Origin: Sutcliffiella sp. FSL R7-0096 | GTDB lineage: Bacteria; Bacillota; Bacilli; Bacillales; Bacillaceae_I | DNA: 64,000 bases | Reading direction: 5' to 3' | NCBI RefSeq assembly: GCF_038595065.1 | Contig: NZ_CP152003.1 | Span: forward strand, 2,832,001 to 2,896,000 | In this document: piece after piece, positions 18,357-26,536 of the stretch | Numbering within the stretch: the first letter of the stretch is position 1 | Layout: every line of letters begins with the position of its first letter | Translations under genes and position numbers: made by a program | The notes under the pieces: model-generated | The model's database searches: none | What the model was told of the DNA's origin: nothing | The model's input: only the letters and a program-made list of their open reading frames with translations

Positions 18357-19172
18357 TTACATCCCTTTTACAATTGTTTTTACGAATTGAAGGAAGTTTG
18401 CTTTTACCATTTCTGTTGTTTCCATTACTTCGTCGTGAGTTAATGGTTGGTCAAGGATACCTGCTGCCATGTTTGAAATACAAGAGATTCCAAGCACCTT
18501 CATCCCACTATGACGAGCAACGATAACTTCAGGTACAGTGGACATTCCCACCGCGTCCCCACCAAGTGTACGAAGCATTCTTACTTCTGCAGGTGTTTCA
18601 TAAGAAGGACCAGTGTTCCCAACGTATACACCCTCTTGAACTTTTAGGCCGATTTCTGCCGCAACGTTTTTAGCCAATTTGCGCAATTCTTTGCAATATG
18701 GCTCTGACATATCTGGGAAACGTGCTCCAAGCTCATTGTTGTTTGGTCCGATCAGTGGATTAGTTCCCATGTTGTTGATGTGGTCGGATAGGATCATCAA
18801 ATCTCCTGCTTCAAAACTTTCATTGACACCACCAGCAGCATTGGTAACAATTAATTTTTCTACACCCAAATATTTCATAACACGAACTGGAAATGTCACC
18901 TTATCCATTGCATAGCCTTCATAGAAGTGGAAGCGTCCTTGCATCGCGATGACCGTTTTTCCTTCCAATGTACCGATGACCAGCTGTCCTGCATGCCCTT
19001 CCACTGTGGAAACAGGGAACTCAGGTATCTCTTTGTAAGGAATTACTGTTGGATTTTGGATTTCTTCCGCCAAGACACCTAGTCCTGACCCAAGGATAAG
19101 ACCGATTTCCGGTTTGTTTGATAATTTTGCATTTATATAATCAGCAGATTTTTTGATAGCTTCTAAATTCAT
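18357..19172 (-). CDS. punA: Purine nucleoside phosphorylase (guanosine/inosine type)
   Basis: Phosphorolysis of purine nucleosides to free base and (deoxy)ribose 1-phosphate. Family signatures: IGLILGSGLGVLAEE, PEFPVSTVEGHAGQLVIG, MQGRFHFYEGYAMDKVTFPVRVMK, VTNAAGGVNESFEAGDLMILSDHIN, and MSTVPEVIVARHSGMKVLGISCISN. At 271 residues it is a trimeric, low-molecular-mass type enzyme (PupG in B. subtilis). It lies 13 bases after deoB, which converts its pentose product to ribose 5-phosphate. Confidence 0.96.
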   Translation of the reverse strand: MNLEAIKKSADYINAKLSNKPEIGLILGSGLGVLAEEIQNPTVIPYKEIPEFPVSTVEGHAGQLVIGTLEGKTVIAMQGRFHFYEGYAMDKVTFPVRVMKYLGVEKLIVTNAAGGVNESFEAGDLMILSDHINNMGTNPLIGPNNNELGARFPDMSEPYCKELRKLAKNVAAEIGLKVQEGVYVGNTGPSYETPAEVRMLRTLGGDAVGMSTVPEVIVARHSGMKVLGISCISNMAAGILDQPLTHDEVMETTEMVKANFLQFVKTIVKGM

Positions 19173-19185
19173 GATTACGCTCCTC

Positions 19186-20370
19186 CTAGTTTAAGTCTTG
19201 TAAAAAGCTTTTTCCGTGCTTTGGCATTCTTGTATTAAAGTTGTCTGCAATCGTAGCGCCGATATCGGCAAATGTTTTACGGATATCCAACTGTTTTCCT
19301 TCTTTATGTTGAGGTGAGTACACCAATAACGGAACATATTCACGAGTATGATCTGTACCAGGTGCCGTTGGATCGTTTCCGTGGTCGGCTGTGATGATCA
19401 AAAGGTCTTGTTCTTGAAGGTTCGCAAACACTTCAGGGAGTCGCGCATCATACTCCTCCAAGGCCTTTCCGTATCCTTCCGGGTCCCTTCTATGTCCAAA
19501 AACCGCATCAAAATCAACCAGATTCAAAAAACTTATTCCTGTGAAATCCATTGCAGTCGTTTCCACCAATTTATCCATTCCATCCATATTAGATACGGTG
19601 CGAAGAGATTGAGTGACCCCTTCTCCGTCATAGATATCCGATATCTTCCCGATGGAAATGACATCATAACCGCTATCCTTAAGTTCATTCATGACCGTAC
19701 GTTCGAATGGTTTTAAGGCATAGTCATGACGATTGGATGTACGTTTCCAGTTGCCTGCTTCCCCAATGAAAGGACGCGCAATGATACGGCCTACCATATA
19801 TTTTTCATCCAATGTCAACTCACGTGCAATTTTACAGATGTCATACAATTCTTCAATTGGAACGACGCCTTCATGTGCTGCAATCTGAAGCACGGAATCT
19901 GCAGATGTATAGACAATCAATGCCCCTGTATCAACGTGTTCCTGGCCAAGCTGATCAAGGATTTCCGTTCCGCTCGCAGGGATGTTTCCAATAATTTTGC
20001 GACCAGTCCGCTCTTCCAGTTCCTGAATTAACTCATCAGGGAATCCGTCAGGGAATACACGGAAAGGTGTATCAATCCTCAATCCCATAATCTCCCAGTG
20101 GCCAGTCATGGTGTCTTTGCCGCTTGATGCTTCTTCCATTTTCGTATAATGAGCAAGTGGGTTTTGTGCTTTTGGTACACCCTTTACTTCTTTAATATTA
20201 CTTAGACCGAGCTTCGCCATATTCGGCATGTTTAACCCGTTCATATGTTCCGCAATATGACCTAATGTATCGGCACCTTTGTCACCGAATTTTTCTGCAT
20301 CAGGTGCCTCACCGATCCCAACAGAATCCATCACGACAAGGAACACCCTTTTATATGTATAAGAACTCAT
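19186..20370 (-). CDS. deoB: Phosphopentomutase
   Basis: Interconverts (deoxy)ribose 1- and 5-phosphate (also named drm). Alkaline-phosphatase-superfamily metal ligands are visible: [14 protein letters not shown] at the start, [12 protein letters not shown] (phosphothreonine), and [24 protein letters not shown]. Length 394 is typical. First gene of deoB-punA, downstream of a sigma-A promoter overlapped by a cre site, so carbon catabolite control by CcpA is likely. Confidence 0.97.
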   Translation of the reverse strand: MSSYTYKRVFLVVMDSVGIGEAPDAEKFGDKGADTLGHIAEHMNGLNMPNMAKLGLSNIKEVKGVPKAQNPLAHYTKMEEASSGKDTMTGHWEIMGLRIDTPFRVFPDGFPDELIQELEERTGRKIIGNIPASGTEILDQLGQEHVDTGALIVYTSADSVLQIAAHEGVVPIEELYDICKIARELTLDEKYMVGRIIARPFIGEAGNWKRTSNRHDYALKPFERTVMNELKDSGYDVISIGKISDIYDGEGVTQSLRTVSNMDGMDKLVETTAMDFTGISFLNLVDFDAVFGHRRDPEGYGKALEEYDARLPEVFANLQEQDLLIITADHGNDPTAPGTDHTREYVPLLVYSPQHKEGKQLDIRKTFADIGATIADNFNTRMPKHGKSFLQDLN

Positions 20371-20463
20371 TTCGTAACCTCCTACAAACTATCGATCTCG
20401 GTTTACCTCTTGTATTTTCCCCTTTTTTAAAGAGGATAGTCATACATGTGTATACTTCTAATT

Positions 20464-20516
20464 GTCAGAAGTCTGACCTCTAATCCCAGTATAAACAAGC
20501 GCTTTCAATCTTGCAA
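20464..20516 (-). promoter_or_regulatory. deoB promoter with overlapping cre site and a downstream palindrome
   Basis: Minus strand: -35 TTGCAA (20511-20516), exactly 17-bp spacer, -10 TATACT (20488-20493). The spacer holds TGAAAGCGCTTGTT (20494-20507), 13 of 14 matches to the CcpA operator consensus TGWAAGCGYTWNCW, so glucose repression is expected. About 10 bases past the start site is a perfect inverted repeat GTCAGA-AG-TCTGAC (20464-20477) that could bind a second regulator. Confidence 0.75.
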
Positions 20517-20533
20517 TTAAAATGATAAAAAAA

Positions 20534-20558
20534 GACTGTTCAGATAGTTTGAACAGCC
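20534..20558 (-). terminator. Intrinsic terminator of xerD
   Basis: Minus strand GGCTGTTC-AAACTATCT-GAACAGTC followed by seven T. It insulates deoB from xerD. Confidence 0.9.
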
Positions 20559-20586
20559 TCTTCCACTACCGCAAACAGAACTGAAT

Positions 20587-21477
20587 CTATGCTCTTGGGT
20601 GAAACATGGAATAAACATCCTTCATGCGGGTTTTTGTTACATGAGTGTATATTTGGGTGGTGGAGATATCGGCATGTCCTAACATCTCCTGAACTGCGCG
20701 AAGGTCCGCTCCATTTTCCAGTAGATGTGTGGCAAAGGAATGCCTTAATGTGTGCGGAGTCAGCTCTTTTTCGATCCCAGCTTCTTTCGTCAACTTCTTC
20801 AAAATTTTCCAGAAGCCTTGTCGCGTCAAGCGATTTCCATAAAGGTTAACAAATAAAGCATCTGGACTTTTCTTTTTGGTTAATTGATTCCGACTTTCTT
20901 CTATATAAGAAACTAAGGCATTCTGAGCCATTTTCCCCAACGGAATGATTCTTTCTTTATTACCTTTTCCGATACATCTTACAAACCCCATCGTCATATG
21001 AACGTCGCTAAGATTCAGGGATATAAGCTCCGATACACGCATACCAGTTGCATACAGAAGTTCCAACATTGCTTTATCCCGGATTCCAAATACCTTGGAG
21101 GTGTCTGGGACTTCCAGTAAGGCCTGTACCTCTTCCACCGACATTACCTGTGGAAGTTTCTGCTCCTGCTTCGGCCGGTCGATATGTACGGTTGGATCCT
21201 GTGTTGTAACTTTCTCCCTAAGCAGGAACTGATGAAACGAACGAATGGAGGCAATATGCCTGGCTATCGTTTTGGACGATTTTCCTTTATCTGTGAGGAA
21301 TTTCAAGAACTGAATGATGGTGGCACGAGTTACCTCGTCCAAGGATGATACCTCTTCCACCTTATTTAAATAGAGAAGATAGGATTTCAAGTCACGCTCA
21401 TAAGACACCACCGTGTTCGTTGCAAGTCCCTTTTCCACTACCAAGAAATGAATAAAATCTTTTAATTGATCCTGCAA
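20587..21477 (-). CDS. xerD: Tyrosine recombinase XerD (chromosome dimer resolution)
   Basis: Site-specific recombinase acting with XerC/CodV at dif to resolve chromosome dimers (RipX in B. subtilis). The 296-residue protein has a SAM-like N-terminal core-binding domain (1-100) and the catalytic domain. Expected active-site residues: Arg147 (ATGMRVSEL), Lys171, His242 and Arg245 ([13 protein letters not shown]), His268 ([10 protein letters not shown]) and nucleophile Tyr277 (IYTH). All are intact. Placement between deoB and fur follows B. subtilis. Confidence 0.95.
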   Translation of the reverse strand: MQDQLKDFIHFLVVEKGLATNTVVSYERDLKSYLLYLNKVEEVSSLDEVTRATIIQFLKFLTDKGKSSKTIARHIASIRSFHQFLLREKVTTQDPTVHIDRPKQEQKLPQVMSVEEVQALLEVPDTSKVFGIRDKAMLELLYATGMRVSELISLNLSDVHMTMGFVRCIGKGNKERIIPLGKMAQNALVSYIEESRNQLTKKKSPDALFVNLYGNRLTRQGFWKILKKLTKEAGIEKELTPHTLRHSFATHLLENGADLRAVQEMLGHADISTTQIYTHVTKTRMKDVYSMFHPRA

Positions 21478-21483
21478 TACCCT

Positions 21484-21711
21484 CTACTCCCCGTAATGAT
21501 AGAAGAACACTAAGCGCTGCAACCAGCCCTCGTCCCTTCCCTCCACCATTTTTGTCACTTTCACCGCCGCACCCTCCGGTTCATCATAGCGGTGATAATT
21601 CTGATACTCTTGATTGATCCACATGATTCCATAGTAGAATAAAACCGTGCAGCCCGTAAATAAAATGAAGACTTTAAATGTATTATAGCATGAATCGATG
21701 ATACTCTTCAT
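21484..21711 (-). CDS. yqzK: YqzK-like small membrane protein
   Basis: A 75-residue protein with one membrane helix (FKVFILFTGCTVLFYYGIMW, residues 13-32) and a soluble tail with RYDEPEGAAVKV near residue 45. This resembles B. subtilis YqzK, which lies at the same place between fur and ripX. Function unknown. The start at 21711 follows GGAGG with nine-base spacing. Six bases separate it from xerD, so the two are probably co-transcribed. Confidence 0.85.
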   Translation of the reverse strand: MKSIIDSCYNTFKVFILFTGCTVLFYYGIMWINQEYQNYHRYDEPEGAAVKVTKMVEGRDEGWLQRLVFFYHYGE

Positions 21712-21822
21712 GAAAGTCGACCTCCAATTGTACAAGTTTCCCTTATACTTGTCTTATTAGAAGGTATGACAAAATAATGAAGATTTATACCTTTTAAATT
21801 CATGTTATGTGGAAAATAAAAA

Positions 21823-21851
21823 AACCTTTTCCATAATGGTTGGAAAAGGTT
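21823..21851 (-). terminator. Intrinsic terminator of fur
   Basis: Minus strand AACCTTTTCC-AACCATTAT-GGAAAAGGTT followed by a T run. The 5' arm begins at the fur stop codon region. Confidence 0.9.
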
Positions 21852-22318
21852 TATGTATTTTCTTCTTCTGTTGAACTTTCCGGCTCCTGGCATCGGTGAC
21901 AAATGCCGTGAAAGGTCAATCGGTGATCTTTAATTTTAAAGTTCCAATCGCGTTCTACTATCGCCTCTACATCTTCCAACAAATCATCCTGGATTTCATC
22001 TACCGCTCCACACTCGATACAAACCAAGTGATGGTGGAAATGCTTGGCTCCCTCTTGACGAAGGTCGTATCTTGATACTCCGTCACCAAAATTTATTTTA
22101 TCGACAATTTTAAGTTCAGTTAGTAGTTCCAATGTACGGTATACCGTAGCTAGTCCAATCTCAGGTGATTTTTCTTTTACGAGGAGGTAGACATCTTCCG
22201 CACTTAAATGATCCTCTTCATGTTCTAGCAACACACGGACCGTTGATTCCCTTTGAGGAGTCAGCTTATAGCTAGCGGAGTGCAGCAGTTTTTTTATGCG
22301 ATCTATCCTGGTTTCCAT
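21851..22318 (-). CDS. fur: Ferric uptake regulator Fur
   Basis: Iron-responsive repressor, 155 residues. N-terminal winged helix (TPQRESTVRVLLEHEEDHLSAEDVYLLV, then EIGLATVYRTLELL) is followed by the metal domain with GAKHFHHHLVCIECGAVDEI and the second structural zinc pair HGICHRCQEP. The sequence GLATVYRTLELLTELKIV and the gene's position favour Fur over PerR or Zur. Upstream are Fur/PerR-like palindromes, consistent with known PerR and auto-control of fur in Bacillus. Confidence 0.93.
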   Translation of the reverse strand: METRIDRIKKLLHSASYKLTPQRESTVRVLLEHEEDHLSAEDVYLLVKEKSPEIGLATVYRTLELLTELKIVDKINFGDGVSRYDLRQEGAKHFHHHLVCIECGAVDEIQDDLLEDVEAIVERDWNFKIKDHRLTFHGICHRCQEPESSTEEENT

Positions 22319-22383
22319 CTTTCGTTCCCTCCCTCGCTTTACCTTTTTATTTTATCGAAAGGGGGGGAAACTGTCAAAGAAAA

Positions 22384-22420
22384 AAATAATGATTATAAAC
22401 AAGTGTAGATAATCATTATC
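22384..22420. promoter_or_regulatory. Two Fur-family operator-like palindromes upstream of fur
   Basis: Box 1, 22384-22398: the minus strand reads TTATAATCATTATTT, 13 of 15 to the PerR box TTATAATNATTATAA. Box 2, 22408-22420: GATAATCATTATC, a perfect 6-1-6 palindrome matching the core of Fur boxes. They lie between fur and spoIIM, 66 to 102 bases before the fur start. Confidence 0.6.
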
Positions 22421-22429
22421 ATATAAGTA

Positions 22430-23071
22430 TCAATCTAATATAGAAATAACTGATTTCATAAACACCGGTGATACTAACGCTTCGATTAGTGATGCTGCCA
22501 CAAGCAATAAACAGATGAAGCCCATCGCCATGCTGTACCTGATGAATTGCTGAAAAAATGGTTCCGAAATCCTTTTCACGAACTGTTGCCTTATCATTTT
22601 CAAGGAAAAAGCCACCGCCAAAGTCCCAATGATAATATAAGCCGGAATGGCAATCATGTTCTGTGGAAGGATAGCCACAAATGATAAAAGGAACCCTTTC
22701 CAGCTAAGCTGGTTCACAAGAAAGCCAACCGTGAATCCCACTACAACCCCTTTAAGGAATAGCAAGATCAAGATCACCGGAAGCCCGATAATAGAAATAC
22801 CAAGCACCCACATAAGTAGAACATATTTTATATTGTGAAAATAGCTTTGAAAGAAAATATCCTTTGAATTTGCGAATTGCCCTTCTTCCACTTGTCCAAA
22901 AAAACGGCTCAGGTACACAAATAGGTCCTGTTTTTGCGAAAAATTCATGCTATTGACCACAATGGCCCCGAATATCACTCCCATAAAAAAAAGTACGACT
23001 ATAAACAGATATAGAGAGGAGTGTTCTTTTAAATGCCCTAGTAAAATAGTAAACCGCGACTGTTTTTTCAT
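22430..23071 (-). CDS. spoIIM: Stage II sporulation protein M
   Basis: Mother-cell membrane protein of the SpoIIDMP engulfment machinery. Its 213 residues (B. subtilis 214) have about five membrane helices: residues 20-40 (LYLFIVVLFFMGVIFGAIVV), 70-90, 95-120 (VILILLFLKGVVVGFTVGFL), 135-160 and 185-205. The start at 23071 follows AGGAGG by about six bases. A sigma-E promoter lies 30 bases upstream. Monocistronic, tail to fur's regulatory region. Confidence 0.94.
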   Translation of the reverse strand: MKKQSRFTILLGHLKEHSSLYLFIVVLFFMGVIFGAIVVNSMNFSQKQDLFVYLSRFFGQVEEGQFANSKDIFFQSYFHNIKYVLLMWVLGISIIGLPVILILLFLKGVVVGFTVGFLVNQLSWKGFLLSFVAILPQNMIAIPAYIIIGTLAVAFSLKMIRQQFVKRISEPFFQQFIRYSMAMGFICLLLVAASLIEALVSPVFMKSVISILD

Positions 23072-23100
23072 CCCTCTTCCTCCTATCACTCACTTAGTAG

Positions 23101-23128
23101 ATTGTATGATAGAGGTGAGGAAGTATGA
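23101..23128 (-). promoter_or_regulatory. Sigma-E promoter of spoIIM
   Basis: Minus strand: -35 TCATACT (23122-23128), 13-bp spacer, -10 CATACAAT (23101-23108), a full match to the sigma-E -10 CATACANT. spoIIM is a mother-cell sigma-E gene in B. subtilis. Confidence 0.8.
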
Positions 23129-23200
23129 CTCTTGAGAGGGAGAAATTTTTTCGGACTTTTCCTTTCCGGAGGAGTCATTGACAACTCATGGGTAGTATTC

Positions 23201-24367
23201 TCATTCTTCACTTATTCGACCAAATCGACCTCCCCCGCCGGCTTTAAAAGCCAATTTTCCACTTCTGGCAGCCACAATCAGACTCGCGACCTTTTCACCG
23301 ACAACTGCCACTAATTCTTCGTAGCTTGCTTCATGCAATATCCCCATCTCTGTTCCAAAGACTCCTCTTAATTTCGCTAAGGTTTTGGGCCCCACCCCTG
23401 GTATGAAATCCAACGGCACCTGATGGATATACGGTGGACGAGTTCTTCCGGGGGCGTTCCTATCAGCAAGCTCCGAAATCCGATCGGAAACCCCTTTTAT
23501 GAATTTGGCATGACCACACACATTACATGCATCCATCCCTTGTAAAGAGTGAGAAAAACACTTTTCACAAACCGTCGTAAAATACTTTCCAAGCTGGGGA
23601 CTCAGACCATAATTAGCCACCACTCTTCTCCCTTCCTCTTCCTTCAAAGCCAGTCGCAACTCCTCGAAACTCGGCTCCTTCATCCTCACCCTTTGGTACT
23701 CCCTCGCAATTTTTCCTACAGAATGAGCATCAGAATTAGAAAGGAAGGCATACATCGCTAGTTCCCCCAACCTCTCTGCCATAGAGGTGTCGGAACTTAA
23801 ACCAAGTTCCACCGCATCAATCAGTTCTGGTTCGAACACCTCGCTCAAGCTCCCTTTCACACCCTTTCCATACAAACTTTTAAAAGGTGTAAAAACATGG
23901 GCTGGTATAAATAAACCGCCCAACCTTTTTACCTCACGCTGAATTTCAGTTGCATTTTCATAAACCCGTTGAGTGGACAACGTCACATTTTTCATGCGCT
24001 TACTTAGCCAGTTTGAGAATTCTACCATTTTCTCCACTGTCTTCATATAACATAGTGCGTGAATCATACCTTGGCAATTCTCATCAAAAATTTCTATTTC
24101 CACTCCTAAAATAAGTGTTAAGTCACCAATCCGGATTCCGCCATCTGATAACTCCGAAACCTCACCAGAAGCCAGAGAATTCCTTAGACTTACCAATACC
24201 TCTGGCACTTGACAATCGATAACTCCGATCATATCCAACCCTTTTCGAAAGCGCGCTTCGTCCAAAACAGCCTCCAATGTCAACTTATTGGAGGCTGTGA
24301 TTTTGACCGGTCTGCCACTGGCAGTACGTCCTAGATGTATATGTAAGTCCACAAAATATTCCTTCAT
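23201..24367 (-). CDS. yqxK: Endonuclease Q-like PHP-domain protein (YqxK)
   Basis: A 388-residue protein related to archaeal endonuclease Q, which nicks DNA 5' of deaminated bases. N-terminal PHP metal site: YFVDLHIHLGR, GVIDCQVPEV, EIEIFDENCQGMIHALCY, FLSNSDAHSVGKIAREY. A zinc-ribbon (CEKCFSHSLQGMDACNVCGH) lies near residue 265-285, followed by a helix-hairpin-helix-like tail (DFIPGVGPKTLAKLRGVFG). Bacillus YqxK has this layout. Activity here is inferred. It is nine bases after nudF, so probably co-transcribed. Confidence 0.88.
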   Translation of the reverse strand: MKEYFVDLHIHLGRTASGRPVKITASNKLTLEAVLDEARFRKGLDMIGVIDCQVPEVLVSLRNSLASGEVSELSDGGIRIGDLTLILGVEIEIFDENCQGMIHALCYMKTVEKMVEFSNWLSKRMKNVTLSTQRVYENATEIQREVKRLGGLFIPAHVFTPFKSLYGKGVKGSLSEVFEPELIDAVELGLSSDTSMAERLGELAMYAFLSNSDAHSVGKIAREYQRVRMKEPSFEELRLALKEEEGRRVVANYGLSPQLGKYFTTVCEKCFSHSLQGMDACNVCGHAKFIKGVSDRISELADRNAPGRTRPPYIHQVPLDFIPGVGPKTLAKLRGVFGTEMGILHEASYEELVAVVGEKVASLIVAARSGKLAFKAGGGGRFGRISEE

Positions 24368-24376
24368 GACCCTTCC

Positions 24377-24928
24377 CTACTTTCGAATCAACGTCTGCAA
24401 TTGCAAATACTGCACCGCATAGGCCGTTTTTGCATCATAGATCTCCTTCTTTTCAATAAGATCCATCGCTTCTTCCAATGAAACTTCCAAAAGGTCTACA
24501 AACTCATCTTCATCTAAATGATGTTCTTCGGAATCTTTTCTCAACCCCTTTGCAATGAATAAGTGAACCAATTCATCTGCAAATCCCGGGGAGGTGTAAA
24601 AAGAAATCAATGGTTCCAACTCCTCACAGGTGTACCCTGTCTCTTCCTGAAGTTCCCTTTTGGCCGTCACTACCGGCTCCTCTCCCTTTTCAAGCTTGCC
24701 AGCAGGAATTTCAACCAATGCCCGCTCCATCGCTTTTCTGTATTGGCGGACCATGACAATTTTATTATCAGCCGTTACCGCAATAACCGCCACTGCCCCT
24801 GGGTGTTTAATTATTTCCCTCTTACTGGTTTTACCGTTCGGGAGTTCAACGTCCTCCATATACAAATCAATGATTCTTCCTGAAAATAATTTTTCACGAT
24901 GTAAAGTTTTTTCTTTTAAATGATCCAT
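24377..24928 (-). CDS. nudF: ADP-ribose pyrophosphatase, Nudix family
   Basis: Hydrolyses ADP-ribose to AMP and ribose 5-phosphate. The Nudix box GKLEKGEEPVVTAKRELQEETGY fits GX5EX7REUXEEXGU. A start at 24928 (MDHLKEKTLHREKLFSG) gives 183 residues, near the 185 of B. subtilis NudF, and has AGGAG with eight-base spacing; the 24 extra codons of the longer frame overlap the divergent mciZ leader. Confidence 0.93.
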   Translation of the reverse strand: MDHLKEKTLHREKLFSGRIIDLYMEDVELPNGKTSKREIIKHPGAVAVIAVTADNKIVMVRQYRKAMERALVEIPAGKLEKGEEPVVTAKRELQEETGYTCEELEPLISFYTSPGFADELVHLFIAKGLRKDSEEHHLDEDEFVDLLEVSLEEAMDLIEKKEIYDAKTAYAVQYLQLQTLIRK

Positions 24929-24964
24929 CCTGACCGCTCCTTGTTCTGTTGTCTTGCACTTCTT

Positions 24965-24972
24965 CATACATT
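24965..24972 (+). promoter_or_regulatory. Candidate sigma-E -10 element for mciZ
   Basis: CATACATT matches the sigma-E -10 consensus CATACANT and lies 30 bases before the mciZ start. A matching -35 is poor (TTGTCTT region), so this is tentative. B. subtilis mciZ is transcribed by sigma-E. Confidence 0.4.
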
Positions 24973-25001
24973 CTACCATACAGGGGATGGGAGGAAGCAA
25001 A

Positions 25002-25151
25002 ATGAAGGTCTATGTTCGTCCACACAATATCATTTTGGTGGGAAAAGCTTGGGAAATCAGAAACAAACTTCAGGAAGCTGCTCTTCATCATGTATATGTT
25101 ACAACCTGGATCAATGCTTTAAAAGATGGTATTGATAAGCACCATTGTTAG
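25002..25151 (+). CDS. mciZ: MciZ, mother-cell inhibitor of FtsZ
   Basis: A 49-residue peptide reading MKVYVRPHNIILVGKAWEIR at its start. The core LVGKAWEIR-KL and the later YV-TWI are those of B. subtilis MciZ (40 residues), which caps FtsZ filaments and blocks Z-ring formation in the mother cell during sporulation. It occupies the same slot, divergent from nudF. ATG at 25002 follows GGGAGG by seven bases. The C-terminus is about nine residues longer than in B. subtilis (NALKDGIDKHHC). Confidence 0.88.
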   Translation: MKVYVRPHNIILVGKAWEIRNKLQEAALHHVYVTTWINALKDGIDKHHC

Positions 25152-25186
25152 TTAACATAAATTTAAAAGGTAATCATTTGTAGAAT

Positions 25187-25223
25187 GCCCCCTCTTTTAG
25201 GTAAAATAGCCAAAAAGGAGGGC
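25187..25223 (+). terminator. Terminator after mciZ that contains the yqkF ribosome site
   Basis: CCCTC-TTTT (25190-25198) pairs with AAAA(G)GAGGG (25213-25222), followed by seven T. The 3' arm is the Shine-Dalgarno sequence of yqkF and the T run abuts its TTG start, so the hairpin would both stop mciZ transcripts and mask yqkF translation on read-through RNA. Confidence 0.65.
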
Positions 25224-25228
25224 TTTTT

Positions 25229-26152
25229 TTGATACCTAAAAAGCAACTTGGAACATCCGAGTTATATGTAAGCCAGCTTGGACTTGGCTGTATGTCTCTT
25301 GGAACGGAAGAAAAGAAAGCGACAGAAATTGTAAAGAAAGCCCTGGACCTTGGGATCAATTATCTTGATACAGCCGATCTCTACGATTTTGGGAAAAATG
25401 AAGAAATAGTGGGGAAGGCTCTAAAGGGACAGCGGGAAAAAGTCATTCTTGCCACCAAAGTTGGAAACAGTTGGACTTCTGGTAAGGAAGGGTGGGAATG
25501 GGATCCCAGCAAAGAACATATCCTCTCTGCAGTAAAAGACAGCTTACATAGACTGCAAACCGACTATATCGACCTGTATCAGCTTCACGGAGGGACGATT
25601 GATGACCCGACTGACGAGACCATTGAAGCATTCGAGGAATTAAAAAAAGGCGGATATATACGTGAATATGGAATATCCTCTATCAGACCCAATGTGATAA
25701 AGAGATTTGTCGAAAGATCATCCATTGTTTCTGTCATGATGCAATATAGCATGCTTGATACACGCCCAGAAGAATGGCTGGATTACTTGCATGAAAACAA
25801 AATCAGTGTGATTGCTCGAGGCCCATTGGCAAAAGGATTACTGTCAGAGCGTGGGCTTGAAAAGCTACAGGATAAATTCAATGGAAAAAGCTACCTTGAT
25901 TATAGCAATGAAGACCTCTCTGCACTTTTGCCTAAGCTCACACAACTATCTGGTGAAAAACCGCTTCAATCGTCCGCTTTCCATTATTGCCTGACACACC
26001 CGGCAGTTGCCGCAGTTATCCCTGGCGCAAGTTCCCTTGGTCAATTAGAGGCAAATGTCAGTGCCATCTACGAACAAGGGCTGTCGGAGGATGATTACAA
26101 AGTATATAAAGAGCTTTTGAAACAGTCTATTTATGAAACACATCGAGGCTAA
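25229..26152 (+). CDS. yqkF: Aldo/keto reductase, YqkF-like
   Basis: A 307-residue NADPH-dependent aldo/keto reductase of the TIM-barrel superfamily. Signatures are LGLGCMSLGTEEKKATEIV, INYLDTADLYDFGKNEEIVGKAL (catalytic Asp and Tyr), ILATKVGN (Lys) and DYIDLYQLHGG (His). The substrate is unknown. The start is TTG at 25229, six bases after AAGGAGGG; the next Met is 21 codons in, too late. Same position as B. subtilis yqkF. Its terminator hairpin begins at the stop codon and has been duplicated around an inserted element. Confidence 0.92.
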   Translation: MIPKKQLGTSELYVSQLGLGCMSLGTEEKKATEIVKKALDLGINYLDTADLYDFGKNEEIVGKALKGQREKVILATKVGNSWTSGKEGWEWDPSKEHILSAVKDSLHRLQTDYIDLYQLHGGTIDDPTDETIEAFEELKKGGYIREYGISSIRPNVIKRFVERSSIVSVMMQYSMLDTRPEEWLDYLHENKISVIARGPLAKGLLSERGLEKLQDKFNGKSYLDYSNEDLSALLPKLTQLSGEKPLQSSAFHYCLTHPAVAAVIPGASSLGQLEANVSAIYEQGLSEDDYKVYKELLKQSIYETHRG

Positions 26153-26437
26153 GCAGTTCCCTAATAGGGAAACTGCTTTTAGTGTGTAGACAAAGTTAAT
26201 TATTATTCAATATGATGAGATTCTCGTGTTGATCGTAGTGAAAGGCGCGAAGACTCCCGCGGGAGGAAGGGACAGGGAAGACCCCGCAGGGCGTAAGCCC
26301 GAGGAGGCTTCCGGACCGCCCGCAGGAAAGCGAAGCGCCTGGAACGAAGATCAACAGTTACTTTTAAATCTTAAAATATATAAGGTTTGTCAACAGTCAG
26401 TCTGTAAGCAGTGTCCCTAATAGGGATACTGCTTTTA
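26150..26437 (+). mobile_element. GC-rich structured element flanked by a duplicated terminator hairpin (copy A)
   Basis: Outer direct repeats of about 32 bp: 26150-26181 and 26405-26437, each a hairpin (AAGCAGTTCCCTAATAGGG and partner; one insertion and one substitution between copies). Between them lies a 223-bp insert whose ends are loosely inverted (AGTGTGTAGACAAAG; TTTGTCAACAGTC). Its core, 26228-26355, is GC-rich, closed by GTTGATC/GATCAAC, with inner pairs AGGCGC/GCGCCT, CTCCCGCGGGAG and GGGC-GTAA-GCCC. The core matches 54578-54703 almost base for base. No ORF of note. Confidence 0.8.
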
Positions 26438-26536
26438 CTTTATTTAAAATAAGGAGTTAGGAAGAGCAATAAATTGAAACTTTTTCCATACTAAAACGTA
26501 TAGTAAATGACTCATTCTTTGGAAGGAGGAGGATAT

